DNA of 64,000 nucleotides, from the NCBI RefSeq assembly GCF_007741475.1, contig NZ_CP036261.1:5705798-5769797 (forward strand), in the 5' to 3' direction. This DNA is from Rosistilla ulvae (GTDB taxonomy: Bacteria; Planctomycetota; Planctomycetia; Pirellulales; Pirellulaceae). The translations under genes and the position numbers were made by a program. Below the pieces are notes generated by a model. That model was not told the origin of the DNA. It saw only the letters and a program-made list of their open reading frames with translations, and did not search any database. Shown one piece after another: positions 28,657 to 39,600 of the stretch (positions are counted from its first letter, which is position 1; every line of letters starts with the position of its first letter).

Positions 28657-29621
28657 AATGACTCGGGCGGTTGAGGCTGGACCAGGGAGAGAAAGATCTG
28701 TTCCAACGTCGACGTGCCGCGTTGAATCTGATGGATACTGGCACCCGCCGCCCGCAACGCGTCGACGGCGCGATCGAGATCGGCTTGCGGACATCGATCG
28801 ATCAGCACACGCTGCAAGTCGGGATTGATCGTCTCGGTCGTTGCGGTCACGTCTGCTTGTGCCAATTTTTCGATCGCGTCGCTGGGCAGATGACTGACGA
28901 TCAACGTTGCCGCGGTCTCTGCGTTTGTGCCTCGCAGGTCATCGATCGAACCGATCGCTCGCACTTCGCCCTGAGCCAGAATCGCAAACCGGTCGCAGAT
29001 CGTTTCGACCTCTTGCAGAATGTGGCTGTTCAAGAAGATCGTCTTCCCTTGTCCCTTCAGTTGGTTGATGATGTCGCGAACTTGCGAACGTCCCAACGGA
29101 TCGAGGCCATCGGTTGGTTCATCGAGGATCAAGAGATCGGGATCGTGCAACAACGCTTGAGCCAGTCCCAGGCGTTGGCCCATCCCTTTGCTGAAGCCGC
29201 GAACCGATTCGCGGTCGCGATGTCGAAGGCCGACCAATTCCAAAAGTTCATCGCTGCGGCGGGCGATCTGCTGCGTCGACATTCGGCTCAAGCGACCGTA
29301 AAAATTGAGTGCCGTTCGCGCCGTGTGATGCCTGGCGACGCGTAGGTTCTCTGGCAGGTAGCCAACACGACTGCGGCTGATCTGGCTGCCCGCAGCGTGT
29401 CCCAGCAACGAAGCCGTGCCGCTCGACTTGTGCACGATCCCCAGCAGGATCTTGATCATCGTCGTCTTGCCCGCGCCGTTGGGGCCCAGCAACCCGAAGA
29501 CCTCCCCCGGTCGCACATCCAACGAGACTCCACGCAGGGCTTGTTGACGGCGTTTGCGGAAGATCCCTTCGCGATAGGTTTTGCGAAGATCCTGAATGTC
29601 GATGGCGAGAGGCGAATCCAC
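28653..29621 (-). CDS. ABC transporter ATP-binding protein (ABC-2 exporter type)
   Basis: A 322-residue ATPase. It has Walker A GLLGPNGAGKTTMIK, the exporter-type signature FSKGMGQRLGLA, Walker B LLILDEPTDGLDP and the H-loop in FLNSHILQEVE. A C-terminal DUF4162-like extension follows, as in gliding-motility or drug exporter ATPases. The GTG at 29621 is the most sensible start because the ABC fold begins just after it (LAIDIQDLRKTY). Upstream codons read as unrelated sequence, and no strong ribosome-binding site decides the point. It overlaps the permease by 4 nt and follows a small membrane protein gene by 89 bp. Confidence 0.93.
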   Translation of the reverse strand: MDSPLAIDIQDLRKTYREGIFRKRRQQALRGVSLDVRPGEVFGLLGPNGAGKTTMIKILLGIVHKSSGTASLLGHAAGSQISRSRVGYLPENLRVARHHTARTALNFYGRLSRMSTQQIARRSDELLELVGLRHRDRESVRGFSKGMGQRLGLAQALLHDPDLLILDEPTDGLDPLGRSQVRDIINQLKGQGKTIFLNSHILQEVETICDRFAILAQGEVRAIGSIDDLRGTNAETAATLIVSHLPSDAIEKLAQADVTATTETINPDLQRVLIDRCPQADLDRAVDALRAAGASIHQIQRGTSTLEQIFLSLVQPQPPESL

Positions 29622-29710
29622 GGGCGTCCGAATTTCTGCGTGTTGCGAAGCTCTTGAAAATGCACCGGACGTGTCACAGACACCAGAATCCACCGCGGGA
29701 GCGAAAAAAT

Positions 29711-30154
29711 CTAGCCTGCCAAACGGGAAGCGACGTAGGCCAGATAAGCGGCGGCGACGCCAAAGGTCCCCGCGATCAATAACCGAACCGACGGGTGCCG
29801 CCACGAAAATCGGGAGGGAACGTGATGGTAGATCTCGCGAAACCTGTCGCGTTGATCGGGAGCATCAAAGACGCCATCCTCGATCAATTCCTGCAACCCA
29901 TACTGGACCGAATATTCGATCACGCCGTAGACGCGCACGCGACGATCATCGGTCGAAAGGGCACGTCCTTCGAAGTACCACAATTGACGCCCAAACTGAT
30001 CTTCCGTTTCATCTTGGTCGTCGACACAACGCAAACGCTCGACCCGCGATTGCTCCACATCGAATTGGCCGCGCTGCAGCGAACGACGACAATCGGCAGC
30101 TACCTGCCGAAGCGTTTGTTCAGAATACTGTTGTTTGCTGGCATGAGATGGCAT
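29711..30154 (-). CDS. Hypothetical protein with C-terminal membrane anchor
   Basis: A 147-residue protein I do not recognise. The first 110 residues are charged and soluble, with many Arg, Gln and Asp. One hydrophobic segment near the C-terminus (LLIAGTFGVAAAYLAYVA) could anchor it with its bulk in the cytoplasm. The ATG at 30154 is chosen for its GGAGG site about 7 nt upstream. It lies directly upstream of the ABC exporter genes on the same strand and may belong to that operon. Confidence 0.7.
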   Translation of the reverse strand: MPSHASKQQYSEQTLRQVAADCRRSLQRGQFDVEQSRVERLRCVDDQDETEDQFGRQLWYFEGRALSTDDRRVRVYGVIEYSVQYGLQELIEDGVFDAPDQRDRFREIYHHVPSRFSWRHPSVRLLIAGTFGVAAAYLAYVASRLAG

Positions 30155-30311
30155 CGGCTGTCCCTCCAAGGATCCGCCAACGAAATATGCTGTGAGTTGA
30201 TCCAGACCTAACACCCAACTGGTTATTATAGAGAAGGCGATTCTTTCACGTCACGCTCGGTTTTGAAAAATCGTCCCGTTTTCCGCCTCTTTCCCACTCG
30301 CGAATTCCTGC

Positions 30312-31286
30312 ATGTTCGAACGTCGCAGTATTAAATGGCCCGTAATTCTGGGCGTCGTCATGATCCTGTTGGTGGTCACGTTGACCATTGGCTGGGTGAT
30401 TTTGACCGTTATCGGCGGACTCAAAGACCCTGAGAGTGCGCCGATCTATTGGGTCAGCCTGAGTATCGGGGCGGTGCTGCTGATTTGTATGTTGGCCGGC
30501 GTAATCGTCTACCTGACGGTGACCGTCAAAGCGATCAAGCTGAATCAACGGCAATCGAACTTCATTGATAGCGTGACGCACGAGCTGAAGAGTCCGATTG
30601 CAAGCCTGAAGCTGTACCTACAAACACTCAGTCGTCGGCAGGTGAGCGAGCAGCAGCGTCAGGATTTCCATCGCTTCATGATGGAGGATGTCGAGCGTTT
30701 AGATAATCTGATCAACCACCTGTTGGATGCGGCAAGATTGGATCGCGAAGCGGAACCAAATCCGGCAGAAGATTGCCGCGTCGATCAGATCCTGAACCAA
30801 TGTGCACACGCGGTTTGTCTGCGATACCGCCAACCATTGGAGACGGTGACGGTGCATGCCGAACCGGCGATGATCACCGCGCCGCCGGTCGATCTGGGAA
30901 TTCTGTTCCGTAATCTGATCGACAACGCTGTCAAATACAGCGGTTCCCCGCCGGAGGTGATCGTTCGCTTGCGGCCGATGTCCGCGGGCAAGTTGTGCAT
31001 TCGGATCACCGACAACGGGCCGGGGATTCCGAAGGAGCTGCGGCGGAGAATATTTGGTCGCTTCATTCGCGTCGGTAATGAACTGGAGCGAGCCAAGCCA
31101 GGGACAGGGCTGGGACTGTATCTGGTCCGGACGTTGGTGAAGTCGCTGCGCGGCACGATCCGTGTCGAAGATCGTCGCGGGACGACGGGGACCGAATTCG
31201 AAGTGATCCTGCCGGGGCTGCGGATCGAACCTCCCGAGAACGACCCACCGGAACAATCGCATGTCGCACCGACGCCGCTGCTGTAA
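30312..31286 (+). CDS. Membrane histidine kinase with two TM segments
   Basis: A 324-residue kinase with almost no extracytoplasmic domain. TM1 (about 10-35) and TM2 (about 45-70) are joined by only about 12 residues. The HisKA box is DSVTHELKSPIASLKLYL. HATPase boxes N (NLIDNAVKYSG), G1 (DNGPGIP) and G2 (GTGLGLYLV) are complete. The short loop suggests an intramembrane-sensing kinase, which usually detects envelope stress or works with a transporter. The OmpR-type regulator gene starts 77 bp downstream on the same strand and is the likely partner. The ABC exporter upstream points the other way. Confidence 0.93.
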   Translation: MFERRSIKWPVILGVVMILLVVTLTIGWVILTVIGGLKDPESAPIYWVSLSIGAVLLICMLAGVIVYLTVTVKAIKLNQRQSNFIDSVTHELKSPIASLKLYLQTLSRRQVSEQQRQDFHRFMMEDVERLDNLINHLLDAARLDREAEPNPAEDCRVDQILNQCAHAVCLRYRQPLETVTVHAEPAMITAPPVDLGILFRNLIDNAVKYSGSPPEVIVRLRPMSAGKLCIRITDNGPGIPKELRRRIFGRFIRVGNELERAKPGTGLGLYLVRTLVKSLRGTIRVEDRRGTTGTEFEVILPGLRIEPPENDPPEQSHVAPTPLL

Positions 31287-31363
31287 CGCATCGACGGTCC
31301 CTATCGACCCGGCACTTAATCCAACACAATGTCGACTCCGAAACCGCGCAGACGAAGAAGGCA

Positions 31364-32110
31364 ATGAAAGGTTCCACTCATATATTGATCGTCGAAGACG
31401 AAGAACACCTGGGGGTTGGCATCAAGTACAACCTGGAACAGGAAGGTTATCGTGTGACGCTGTGCGCCGATGGGCCGACGGCGCTGAAGCTGATCGAACA
31501 GATGCCCGAATCGATCGACCTGATGGTTCTGGATCTGATGCTGCCCGGAATGAGTGGCTATACGGTTTGCGAAACCGTCCGCGACTGGGGGCTGACTCTG
31601 CCGATCCTGATGCTGTCGGCTCGCACCTTGGCCGAAGATCGCACCCGAGGTTTCGACGTTGGGGCGAATCAGTATTTGGCCAAGCCGTTTGATCTGGACG
31701 AACTGTTAAGCCGCGTGAAGAACCTGTTGCAGCTGTCGCGGCCGAATCGAACGCCGCGAAAACCGAAACCCGAGCCGGTCAAAGAGGTCCGTTTTGCGAC
31801 GACGTTCGTGAACTTCGAAACCTTCGAGGTCGAAGTCGACGACAAACCGGCGCGGATGACTCCCAAGGAGCTTCGCTTGCTGAAGTACTTCGTCGAAAAC
31901 GAAGGCCGCGTGATCAGCCGCCAGGAATTGTTGACCGAGGTTTGGGAGCTGCCCGGCCAATTGCAAACCCGCGCCGTCGATCAGTTTATCGTGCGGTTGA
32001 GGAAAGTGTTTGAAGTCGATCCGTCGAACCCGAGGCATCTGCTGACGATCCGCGATGCCGGTTATCGGTTTGTCAAAGAGCCTGCCGATGCGGATGACGG
32101 CGAGGAGTAA
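31364..32110 (+). CDS. OmpR/PhoB-family response regulator
   Basis: A 248-residue regulator. The receiver domain spans about 5-120, with acidic residues in ILIVEDEEH, the phospho-Asp in MVLDLMLPGMSG, and the conserved Lys in YLAKPFDLDEL. The C-terminal winged-helix DNA-binding domain spans about 145-240, with MTPKELRLLKYFVEN and DQFIVRLRKVFEVD, ending in the typical AGYRFV motif. It presumably forms a two-component pair with the kinase just upstream. Target promoters are not visible in the sequence. Confidence 0.95.
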   Translation: MKGSTHILIVEDEEHLGVGIKYNLEQEGYRVTLCADGPTALKLIEQMPESIDLMVLDLMLPGMSGYTVCETVRDWGLTLPILMLSARTLAEDRTRGFDVGANQYLAKPFDLDELLSRVKNLLQLSRPNRTPRKPKPEPVKEVRFATTFVNFETFEVEVDDKPARMTPKELRLLKYFVENEGRVISRQELLTEVWELPGQLQTRAVDQFIVRLRKVFEVDPSNPRHLLTIRDAGYRFVKEPADADDGEE

Positions 32111-32172
32111 ATTCTCGCAGGTCAGCGGCAAGCTAATGGCAAGCCGCGACTGGCGGCGGCGGGCGCTTCGAT

Positions 32173-34689
32173 TTATCCGCCTTTGGGCCAGGGGCTCTGC
32201 CGCCACGTGCGGACCACGATTCCATCTCGGGTGATGCTCACGCGGATCGCTCCGTCGCGGTGAGTCACAAATCCTTGGGCTCCCGTTTCGGTCAGCATCT
32301 TCCGCACCCGCGGTCCCGCGGCGCGCTTGCCGCCGCTGGCGATAACGATCGATGGATCGGCCCACTGCAGGATCGGAAAGATATCCTGCGACAGGCTGCC
32401 GTGATGCGGCGCCATCAACACGCCGCCAGGTCGCGGTCTCGATTGGCTCAACAGTAACGCGGTCCCCGGTTGTTCCAGATCGCCCGGCAGCAGGATCGTG
32501 CGATCGAAGCAATCGATCCGCAGCACGATGCTGTTGGCGTTGTCCTTCCCCGGCACGTGTTTGGCTGGCGGATGGAGCGCCGTGACGCGGCAATGAGGTT
32601 GCTGCAACAACAGGTCTCCGGCCGCAAGGCTTTCGATCGGAATCCCCTTTGCGTTTAAAACACGCTCGACTTCGATGATCCCTTGCTGTTTGTCCTCGAA
32701 CAATTCGCGTGATCCCACGACGCGAGCGATCGAAAATCGTTCGGCTAATCCGGCGATCGCGTTGTAGTGGTCCGAATCGGCATGCGAGACGATCAGGCCG
32801 TCGAGATGCCGAATCCCCTCGCTCCAAAGGACAGCTTCGATCGGCCAGCGAGCGAATGCGGGATCGCCCAAGCGTCCCGCGTCGTACAGCCAATTTTCGC
32901 CGTTGGGAAACTCCAGAAGGACGCTTGTTCCGTGCCCCACGTCGATGAAGGTCGCGACCATGCGATCGGGATCGGCCCGCCGCGTCGCTAGCCCCATCGC
33001 GACGGCGAGCCAGAGGGCGGCGCAGGCCAGGACTGCAGGTCTCTTATATCGATGGGGCATCAGAAAAGCTGCGGCGGCGATCCCAAGATAAAAGACTGGC
33101 AGCATCCAGTGCGGTGGCGAGGGGAGCCAGAAGAACGCGCCGTCGACGTTTGCCAGTCCGTCGACCAGGCGAACTATGATTTGCAGCGACCGACTGCAGA
33201 TCTCTCCCGATATCGAACCGAGGGGAAGCCAGATTCCGCCCAGCACCGCGGTCACCAATCCCGAGACGAGGGCCACCGTCAAAGGGATCCACAACAGAAC
33301 GTTGGCGATGACCGAGATCGGCGTGATGACGTGGAAGTGGTGCCAGACGATAGGCAATCCGATGATCCAGATCCAGAAACTTATCGAGATCAGCTGGCGG
33401 ACGCTCTGCCACGCGGTTTGCCCTAAGGCCAGCAGCATCGCCCAGCGGCTCTGCAGCAGTTCATCCAGCGGGTCCAGTTGAGGCCGTGGATCGGGCAGAT
33501 CGCTGCACAACACGATCGTCGCGACCGCGAGAAACGAGAGGTGTGTGCCGATCTGGCCGATCGACAATGGATCGATCAACATCAGCAAGACCGCGGCGCT
33601 GGCCAGCGCGTTCAATGGATCGGAGCGTTTCCCGATCAAGCGACCGATCAGAAAGATGCTGATCAACGTCGCCGCTCGAACGACTGGCGGTCGCGCTCCG
33701 GTGACGAGCATGTAGGCCAAACAGACGCCGATCACAAATAGAAGGTTCGTGGTTCGCGAACCGCCCAGAAAGATCGCCAGCCAGGAAGCTGCAATCGCCA
33801 CGATGCCGACATGCAAACCGCTGACAGCCAGCAGATGGATCGTGCCGGTTTCCAACAACCGATCTCGCATCGATCGGTCGACAGCTTCGCGGCGGCCTAA
33901 AACCAACGCCTCGGCGAGCGGAGCTTGTTCCGGTTTCAGGTTCGCCACAAGCGCCTGCTGACCGCGATTTCCAATCGCATCGATCGCGCGGCGCAGCGAC
34001 CAGTTGCCCGCGGCAACGACGTCGATTTGCGCGGGCGTATCGACGTGCATGCGGACCAGTTGGCGACGGGCACGATAGGCCTGTTGCAAGTCGACCTCGC
34101 CCGGATTCGACGCGGCGGGAATGCGTTGGGCGTGGCCTGCGAAACGAATTCGATCGCCGTACAGCAGGCCAGTCACTTCGCCTTCAACGATCACTCGCGC
34201 TGTGCCGCTGGCCGCGCGGTAGCTGGCCCCATCGCGAATGGCCACCGCTTCGATGGTCATCAATGATTGCCAAGCCTCCGCCGGATGTTCGGATCGCTGT
34301 TCGGCGAGCACATCGGGCCGCCGTTGGATCGGGGAGCGGACGATCGCTTCGACCCAGATCGGTTGCCAAGCGTCGCTCAAGAACCCAGCCAACGTTTGGC
34401 GTTCGTATTGGTACAGTTGTTGATGGTGATAGAAACCGAAGCTGCCTGCGGTTGCCAGCAGGATCGCTGCGATGCGGAGCGGCTGGCAGACCCACGCAAT
34501 CGTTACCACCGCGATTGCGACGGCGACCAACAGCGGCCAATGGTCCGACGAAATGTCCAAGCGATGATCGCACAAGATCCCGATCAAACCGGCCACGGCG
34601 ATCATCAGCATCGGTTGCCGTGGAGCGTTGAGCAAGCGCGTCTCTCGCCCCAGTCGCGATGGGCAACTGGGGCTGTGTTGCGAACTCAT
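32173..34689 (-). CDS. comEC: ComEC/Rec2-type DNA uptake protein
   Basis: An 838-residue membrane protein with the full ComEC layout. N-terminal membrane segments and a DUF4131-like region are followed by the competence domain, with EALVLGRREAVD and LLAVSGLHVGIVAI. Further membrane helices and a C-terminal metallo-beta-lactamase domain complete it (TFIDVGHGTSVLLEFPNG, VSHADSDHYNAI, and a late APHHGS). The His/Asp metal ligands are present. ComEC forms the inner-membrane channel for incoming single-stranded DNA and may degrade one strand. The ATG at 34689 is chosen because the frame upstream encodes no membrane or domain sequence. Confidence 0.93.
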   Translation of the reverse strand: MSSQHSPSCPSRLGRETRLLNAPRQPMLMIAVAGLIGILCDHRLDISSDHWPLLVAVAIAVVTIAWVCQPLRIAAILLATAGSFGFYHHQQLYQYERQTLAGFLSDAWQPIWVEAIVRSPIQRRPDVLAEQRSEHPAEAWQSLMTIEAVAIRDGASYRAASGTARVIVEGEVTGLLYGDRIRFAGHAQRIPAASNPGEVDLQQAYRARRQLVRMHVDTPAQIDVVAAGNWSLRRAIDAIGNRGQQALVANLKPEQAPLAEALVLGRREAVDRSMRDRLLETGTIHLLAVSGLHVGIVAIAASWLAIFLGGSRTTNLLFVIGVCLAYMLVTGARPPVVRAATLISIFLIGRLIGKRSDPLNALASAAVLLMLIDPLSIGQIGTHLSFLAVATIVLCSDLPDPRPQLDPLDELLQSRWAMLLALGQTAWQSVRQLISISFWIWIIGLPIVWHHFHVITPISVIANVLLWIPLTVALVSGLVTAVLGGIWLPLGSISGEICSRSLQIIVRLVDGLANVDGAFFWLPSPPHWMLPVFYLGIAAAAFLMPHRYKRPAVLACAALWLAVAMGLATRRADPDRMVATFIDVGHGTSVLLEFPNGENWLYDAGRLGDPAFARWPIEAVLWSEGIRHLDGLIVSHADSDHYNAIAGLAERFSIARVVGSRELFEDKQQGIIEVERVLNAKGIPIESLAAGDLLLQQPHCRVTALHPPAKHVPGKDNANSIVLRIDCFDRTILLPGDLEQPGTALLLSQSRPRPGGVLMAPHHGSLSQDIFPILQWADPSIVIASGGKRAAGPRVRKMLTETGAQGFVTHRDGAIRVSITRDGIVVRTWRQSPWPKGG

Positions 34690-34943
34690 GGTGCTATATC
34701 CCGCGCGGCCCGAAAAAACAAAGCCTGTGCCGAGGTCGGCGTGCCGGATGCGCACGCTAGGGTAAGTATAACATCTGCGGATGCCCGGACGGCAGTTTTC
34801 AAGGTTCCGGCGCGACGGGGGGGAACTGCCAAAAACGCCTCGCGAAAACAGGGAGACCGTTTCTTTTCGGTTTTGAATTCGTTATCGTTTCAACGACAGA
34901 TTTTTTCCCACCTCAACAACCTTCAGAGAGCTACGGACCCACA

Positions 34944-36467
34944 ATGACAAGTGACTTTCCGAGTATTCGACGGGCAATTTTCGGATTGCTCGTTTCCGCA
35001 ACCGTCGCAACCTCCGCGATGGCCGACGTTCGCGTCCCGGCGATTTTCGGCAGCAACATGGTGCTGCAACGCGACCAAGCCAATCCCGTCTGGGGCTGGG
35101 CTGAACCGGGGGAAGAGGTCGTCGTGACGATTGCCGGTCAAACCAAAAAGACGAAGGCCGACGATCAAGGCAAATGGCGCGTGACGTTGGACCCGCTGAC
35201 TTTGGGCGACGCCAAGACAATGGTGATCGAAGGCAAGAACCGACTGGAGTTCACCGATGTCTTGATCGGAGAGGTTTGGTTGTGCAGCGGCCAATCGAAC
35301 ATGCAGTATTCGGTCAATCAAGCCAACGATGCCGATCTGGAAAAGATGACGGCCAATTACCCTCACATTCGCTTGATCTCGGTACCTCTTGTTGGCGTGC
35401 AAGAGCCAAAAGACGATTTTCAAGGGGAGTGGTTACAGTGCACTTCCAGTACTGTCGGTTCGTTCTCCGCGGTCGGCTATTTCTTCGGCCGTCAATTGCA
35501 CCAATCCCTCGGCGTGCCGATCGGTTTGATCGACAATTCGTGGGGCGGTTCGGCGTGCGAAGCTTGGGTCAACCGCGATCTGTTGGAGGCCGACGAAGCT
35601 TACGGGCCCCTGTTGGAGCGATGGGGCAAAGAGGAAGCACAGTATGAAAAATTGAGCGCCGCGGAGGCGGAGGATGACAAGCAGGCGAAGCAGCTGGCAA
35701 AACTAAAGCAACGCATGACAGGGCAGCATCGTCCCGGCAATCTGTATTGTGGCGTGCTGAATCCGATCTTGGGCTACGGGATTCGCGGTACGATCTGGTA
35801 CCAAGGTGAATCCAACGCCAGCCGCGCGTACCAATATCGCGATCTCTTCCCGTTGATGATCAAATCTTGGCGCGAGGAATGGAACCAGGGAGACTTTCCA
35901 TTCTATTGGGTTCAATTGGCCGACTACCGCAACGAAGTCAGCGAACCTGGAGATAGCGATTGGGCTGAGTTGCGTGAGGCGCAGACGATGACGATGGATC
36001 GTTTGCCCAACACGGGCGAAGCGGTGATCATCGACATCGGCGAAGGCCGCGACATCCATCCTCGCAACAAACAAGATGTTGCCAAACGGTTGGCTCGCTG
36101 GGCTTTGGCGAAGGATTACGGACTGGAGATCGAACACCAAAGTCCACGTTACAAGTCGGTAGAAACCGAAGGGAACAAGATGACGCTGACGTTTGATCAC
36201 GTCGGTGCCAAAGGGCTCTATACCTTCGACGTCAAGCACCCGATTGGGTTCACGATCGCGGGCGAGGATCAGAAGTTTGTCGATGCCCAAGCGAAGCTGG
36301 TTGGCAAGGACAAGGTTGTTGTCTGGAGCGATGAGGTTTCCGAACCGGTTGCCGTGCGTTACGCCTGGGCCACCAACCCGATCGCCAACGTAACAGCTCG
36401 CAACGGCCTGCCGCTGACTCCGTTCCGCACCGACGATTGGAAGGGTGTTACCGCCGACGCGAAGTAG
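34944..36467 (+). CDS. Sialate O-acetylesterase-like SGNH esterase
   Basis: A 507-residue secreted protein. The signal peptide (about residues 1-28) ends near SAMAD. The catalytic SASA/DUF303 domain shows [13 protein letters not shown] (nucleophile Ser and block I), [10 protein letters not shown] (block with Gly, Gln and Glu) and a late DIHPRNK (Asp-x-x-His). All the family residues expected are visible, so it is probably active. In this family it removes O-acetyl groups from sialic acids or other acetylated polysaccharides, fitting polysaccharide turnover in planctomycetes. It stands alone between convergent and divergent neighbours. Confidence 0.9.
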   Translation: MTSDFPSIRRAIFGLLVSATVATSAMADVRVPAIFGSNMVLQRDQANPVWGWAEPGEEVVVTIAGQTKKTKADDQGKWRVTLDPLTLGDAKTMVIEGKNRLEFTDVLIGEVWLCSGQSNMQYSVNQANDADLEKMTANYPHIRLISVPLVGVQEPKDDFQGEWLQCTSSTVGSFSAVGYFFGRQLHQSLGVPIGLIDNSWGGSACEAWVNRDLLEADEAYGPLLERWGKEEAQYEKLSAAEAEDDKQAKQLAKLKQRMTGQHRPGNLYCGVLNPILGYGIRGTIWYQGESNASRAYQYRDLFPLMIKSWREEWNQGDFPFYWVQLADYRNEVSEPGDSDWAELREAQTMTMDRLPNTGEAVIIDIGEGRDIHPRNKQDVAKRLARWALAKDYGLEIEHQSPRYKSVETEGNKMTLTFDHVGAKGLYTFDVKHPIGFTIAGEDQKFVDAQAKLVGKDKVVVWSDEVSEPVAVRYAWATNPIANVTARNGLPLTPFRTDDWKGVTADAK

Positions 36468-36579
36468 GCAGCAACAGCGACTGGTCAACGCTTCATGCTT
36501 CGCGTGTGAAGCGTTGCCGGACGGATCCGATTATCCGTCGAAGTTGCATGTTCGAAGCAGCCGATGTTTGAATCAACGC

Positions 36580-36617
36580 AACAACCCGCGGCACCATCGA
36601 GGATGCCGCGGGTTGTT
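36580..36617. terminator. Bidirectional terminator-like hairpin
   Basis: A perfect 14-bp inverted repeat, AACAACCCGCGGCA (36580-36593) and its complement (36604-36617), with a 10-nt loop. It sits between two convergent genes that end at 36467 and 36671. There is no long T run, but its placement and stability suggest it stops transcription from both sides. Confidence 0.65.
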
Positions 36618-36670
36618 CGCGTTTAGGACTTCGTGTTTCTAGCGAGCGTTCGCTGGTCGAAGGAAATCGA

Positions 36671-39600
36671 TTATCGCAGGTCCTCGTCGTCGGCTTGCCC
36701 GACGCCCGCCGGTTTGCCGGCCCACCATGCGTCTTCGTGTTCCCAGGCGTTCCGCGGACCGGAATGCTCTTCGTCCGATTCGTCATCGTCCTGCGGAAGC
36801 GGATCGGTGTCGAACCAGACCCAATTGAGATCGACTGGTTCGAGATCGTCTTCGATGACGGGAGTAGGACGCCGTCGATGACGCTCCACCTTGGTCACGA
36901 TCACGGGCTCGGGTTCTTCGTAGAACTCTTCGACCTCTTCCTCGATTTCGTCGATGATTTCCGGCTCGGGCTCGGGCGTTTCCGAAACGATCTCTTCGAT
37001 CACTTCTTCCACGATCTCCTCTTCGATCGGTTCTTCCTCGGCAACCTCTTCTTCAGCCACCTCTTCGACCTCGGGTTCCTCCCAAGTCTCCTCTTCGACA
37101 GTCTCTTCGACCACCTCAGCGACTTCGGCGACAGGTTCCTCTTCGGGTTCCTCTTCGACGATCTCCTCTACCACTTCTTCGACGATCTCTTCTGGCGGTT
37201 CGGGCAACAGCACTGTGGCGACTCCCGGCGTGCCTTGTGGCGGCAGCAGACGGACTTCGGCGGCTACCTCGTGGAAGATCTCGACGATGTGTTCGTGGCA
37301 GGTGAACATCATCACTTGGTGCCCGAGTTCAGCGAAGTGCTGCAGGGTGCGGACTGCGTGCACGGCGCGGCGACGGTCGAAGTTGACAAGCACGTCGTCC
37401 AGGACCAGCGGCAGCATCACACCACGGCGAGCGTAGGCGGCGGCCAGAGCCAATCGCAGCGCGATGAAGACAGCTTCGCGAGTACCGCGGCTGAGGACTT
37501 CGATCGGCAACGCTTTGCCATCGCGGTTATCGACGTTCAAGCGATTGGTTCCCAGCGGCGTCCAGATCCGTAGGTATTTGCCATCGGTCAGCTGCTTCAA
37601 GAACGACGACGCCTCGCGAAGCGTTTCGGGTTGGCGTTCCTTTTCAAACGTCGCACAGACTTCGTCCAACAGCTTGCTGGTCATGCCAAGCGTTTGCCAC
37701 TGTTCGATGCACTTGCGGATCTGGAGCTCGATGCAGCCGAGTTCCAGTTGTGCTTCGGTCAGTCGGCGGTCTTCGGTCAATTGCTTCATCTCGGCGGTCA
37801 ATTCGCCCTGCCGGGTTTGCAACCCGCCGATCCGTTCCTTGGTCTGTTCGATCTTTTGATTCAACGATTCCCAGCGTCGATCGAGATCTTCGGCCTTGGT
37901 CTCTTCCAATACGCGAATCACTTCGCCGGAATCAATCTTTTTGCCGATCAACGAATCGAGCTTGGTCTGCGTCGCTTCCAAGTTCTGCCGCATCTCCAGC
38001 AGCGAAGTCTTTCGATCGACAAGCGCGTAGAACTGTTCCTGCGTTGCGACACCACATTGCGCCCACAGCGAGCGGCGGTTCTGTTCGTAGCGTTCGATCG
38101 CTCGGGCGTGGCTTGCGCTCGCCTTGCGGAACTGTGCGTCGTGCTCCTTGAGCTCGCGGCGCTTCTTGATCCAGTGCTGTTGGCGTTCGAGTTCTTGAAT
38201 CATCTGATTCAATTGCTCCAACGGATCGGTAGGAATGCGTCGCGAGACCCGCGGTTCGTTGGATCGTCCCGAATCGGTTTGGCGACGCGAATCGTTGCCG
38301 CGCCGCGAGGGACGGTAATCCTCGGCCTCGTCTTCATCGTTGATGAAGTCTTTGACGGCTTGGATCGGATCTTTGAGGTCCTGTTGCGTCGCAGAGGCCA
38401 ACGCACTTTCGGGCTCTTCCTCTCCCAATGCTTCGCGATACAGCGATTCGACGCGTTTGCCAAGGGCTGCGAGTTCCCGCTTCCGCTCCGCCTTCTCGTC
38501 GCGCAATTCGTCGACACGGCGACGCGACGCTTGCAGCGTTTCGTAACCGTCACTCATCTCCCGAATGCTCTTGGGCGAGAGCGATTCGGACAGCCCCAGT
38601 TTCAGGAGCGTGCGTTTCCAATCGGCACGCGCCCGTTTGAGGCCTTCGACAGCTTCTTCGGCACGTTTCCGCGCCGCCTTGTAACGTTGCACCAACGCCT
38701 GGTTGGCGTGATACAGCGGCAGCGCGTCCTCTTGAGCTTGCAGTTCCGCGAGCGCTTCACGCAATCGCGATTCCAGCGGACCGGCCCCAGCGGGCAGATC
38801 CTTTTGGATCTCTTCGTGTTCGCGTTCGGTTTCGCGGATCTGTTTGCGAACGACTTCGATCTGCCGTTCGGTGTCGTGTAAATCGCTGCTGGTACCGCGG
38901 TCGAACAGTTGCCGACCCATATACCACATCGCCAAGCAGGCCATGCCGATCAGCATCGAGAACATGCCGAAGGTTGGATCGCGTTCGGCGACATTCCAGA
39001 TGCCCGTCGTCTTGACAAGGCCGTAGATCAATCCGACGCCACCAAACAGGAACGGTGCCGCCATGAAGATCGATCGATCGACAGGCAACGCTTCGGCGGT
39101 GGTTAGATTAATCGCTTCGTTTTCGAGTTCCTTGTAGTGTCGACGCAGCTTGTCGAGGTGTTCCTCGGTCTGGATCGCTTTGCGGAACCTCGCGATCACG
39201 GCGCCTTGCAGCTTGATCGATTCGTGCAGATCGTCGCTCTGCAAGTGTCCGATCTTCTCGCGCAGTTGTTTCTCCTGGACCTGGATCTCTTGGCGATCCT
39301 TCAGGCTCTCGTCGCGCGCTTGTTTGGCCTGGAAGAGGAATTCTTTGACGGTTCGCGCCGGCCCGCCCAGCGTCGCCAAGGTGGCTCGCGATAGATCGGG
39401 CATCTCCGATTTGGAGCCTTCGATCAGCGACTTGCGTTCCTCGTCGGTCAGCCCCAAGCGGTGTGCGTCGGCATCGAGTTGTTGCTCTGCTTTTTCCACC
39501 TGCTTGTCGAGCTTCGCGATCTGATCGCGAAGGGCTTCGATCCAAGTCGCCTGCTGCGATGCGGCTTCGATCCGCGATTGAAGGGCCAGCAAGCGTTGGC

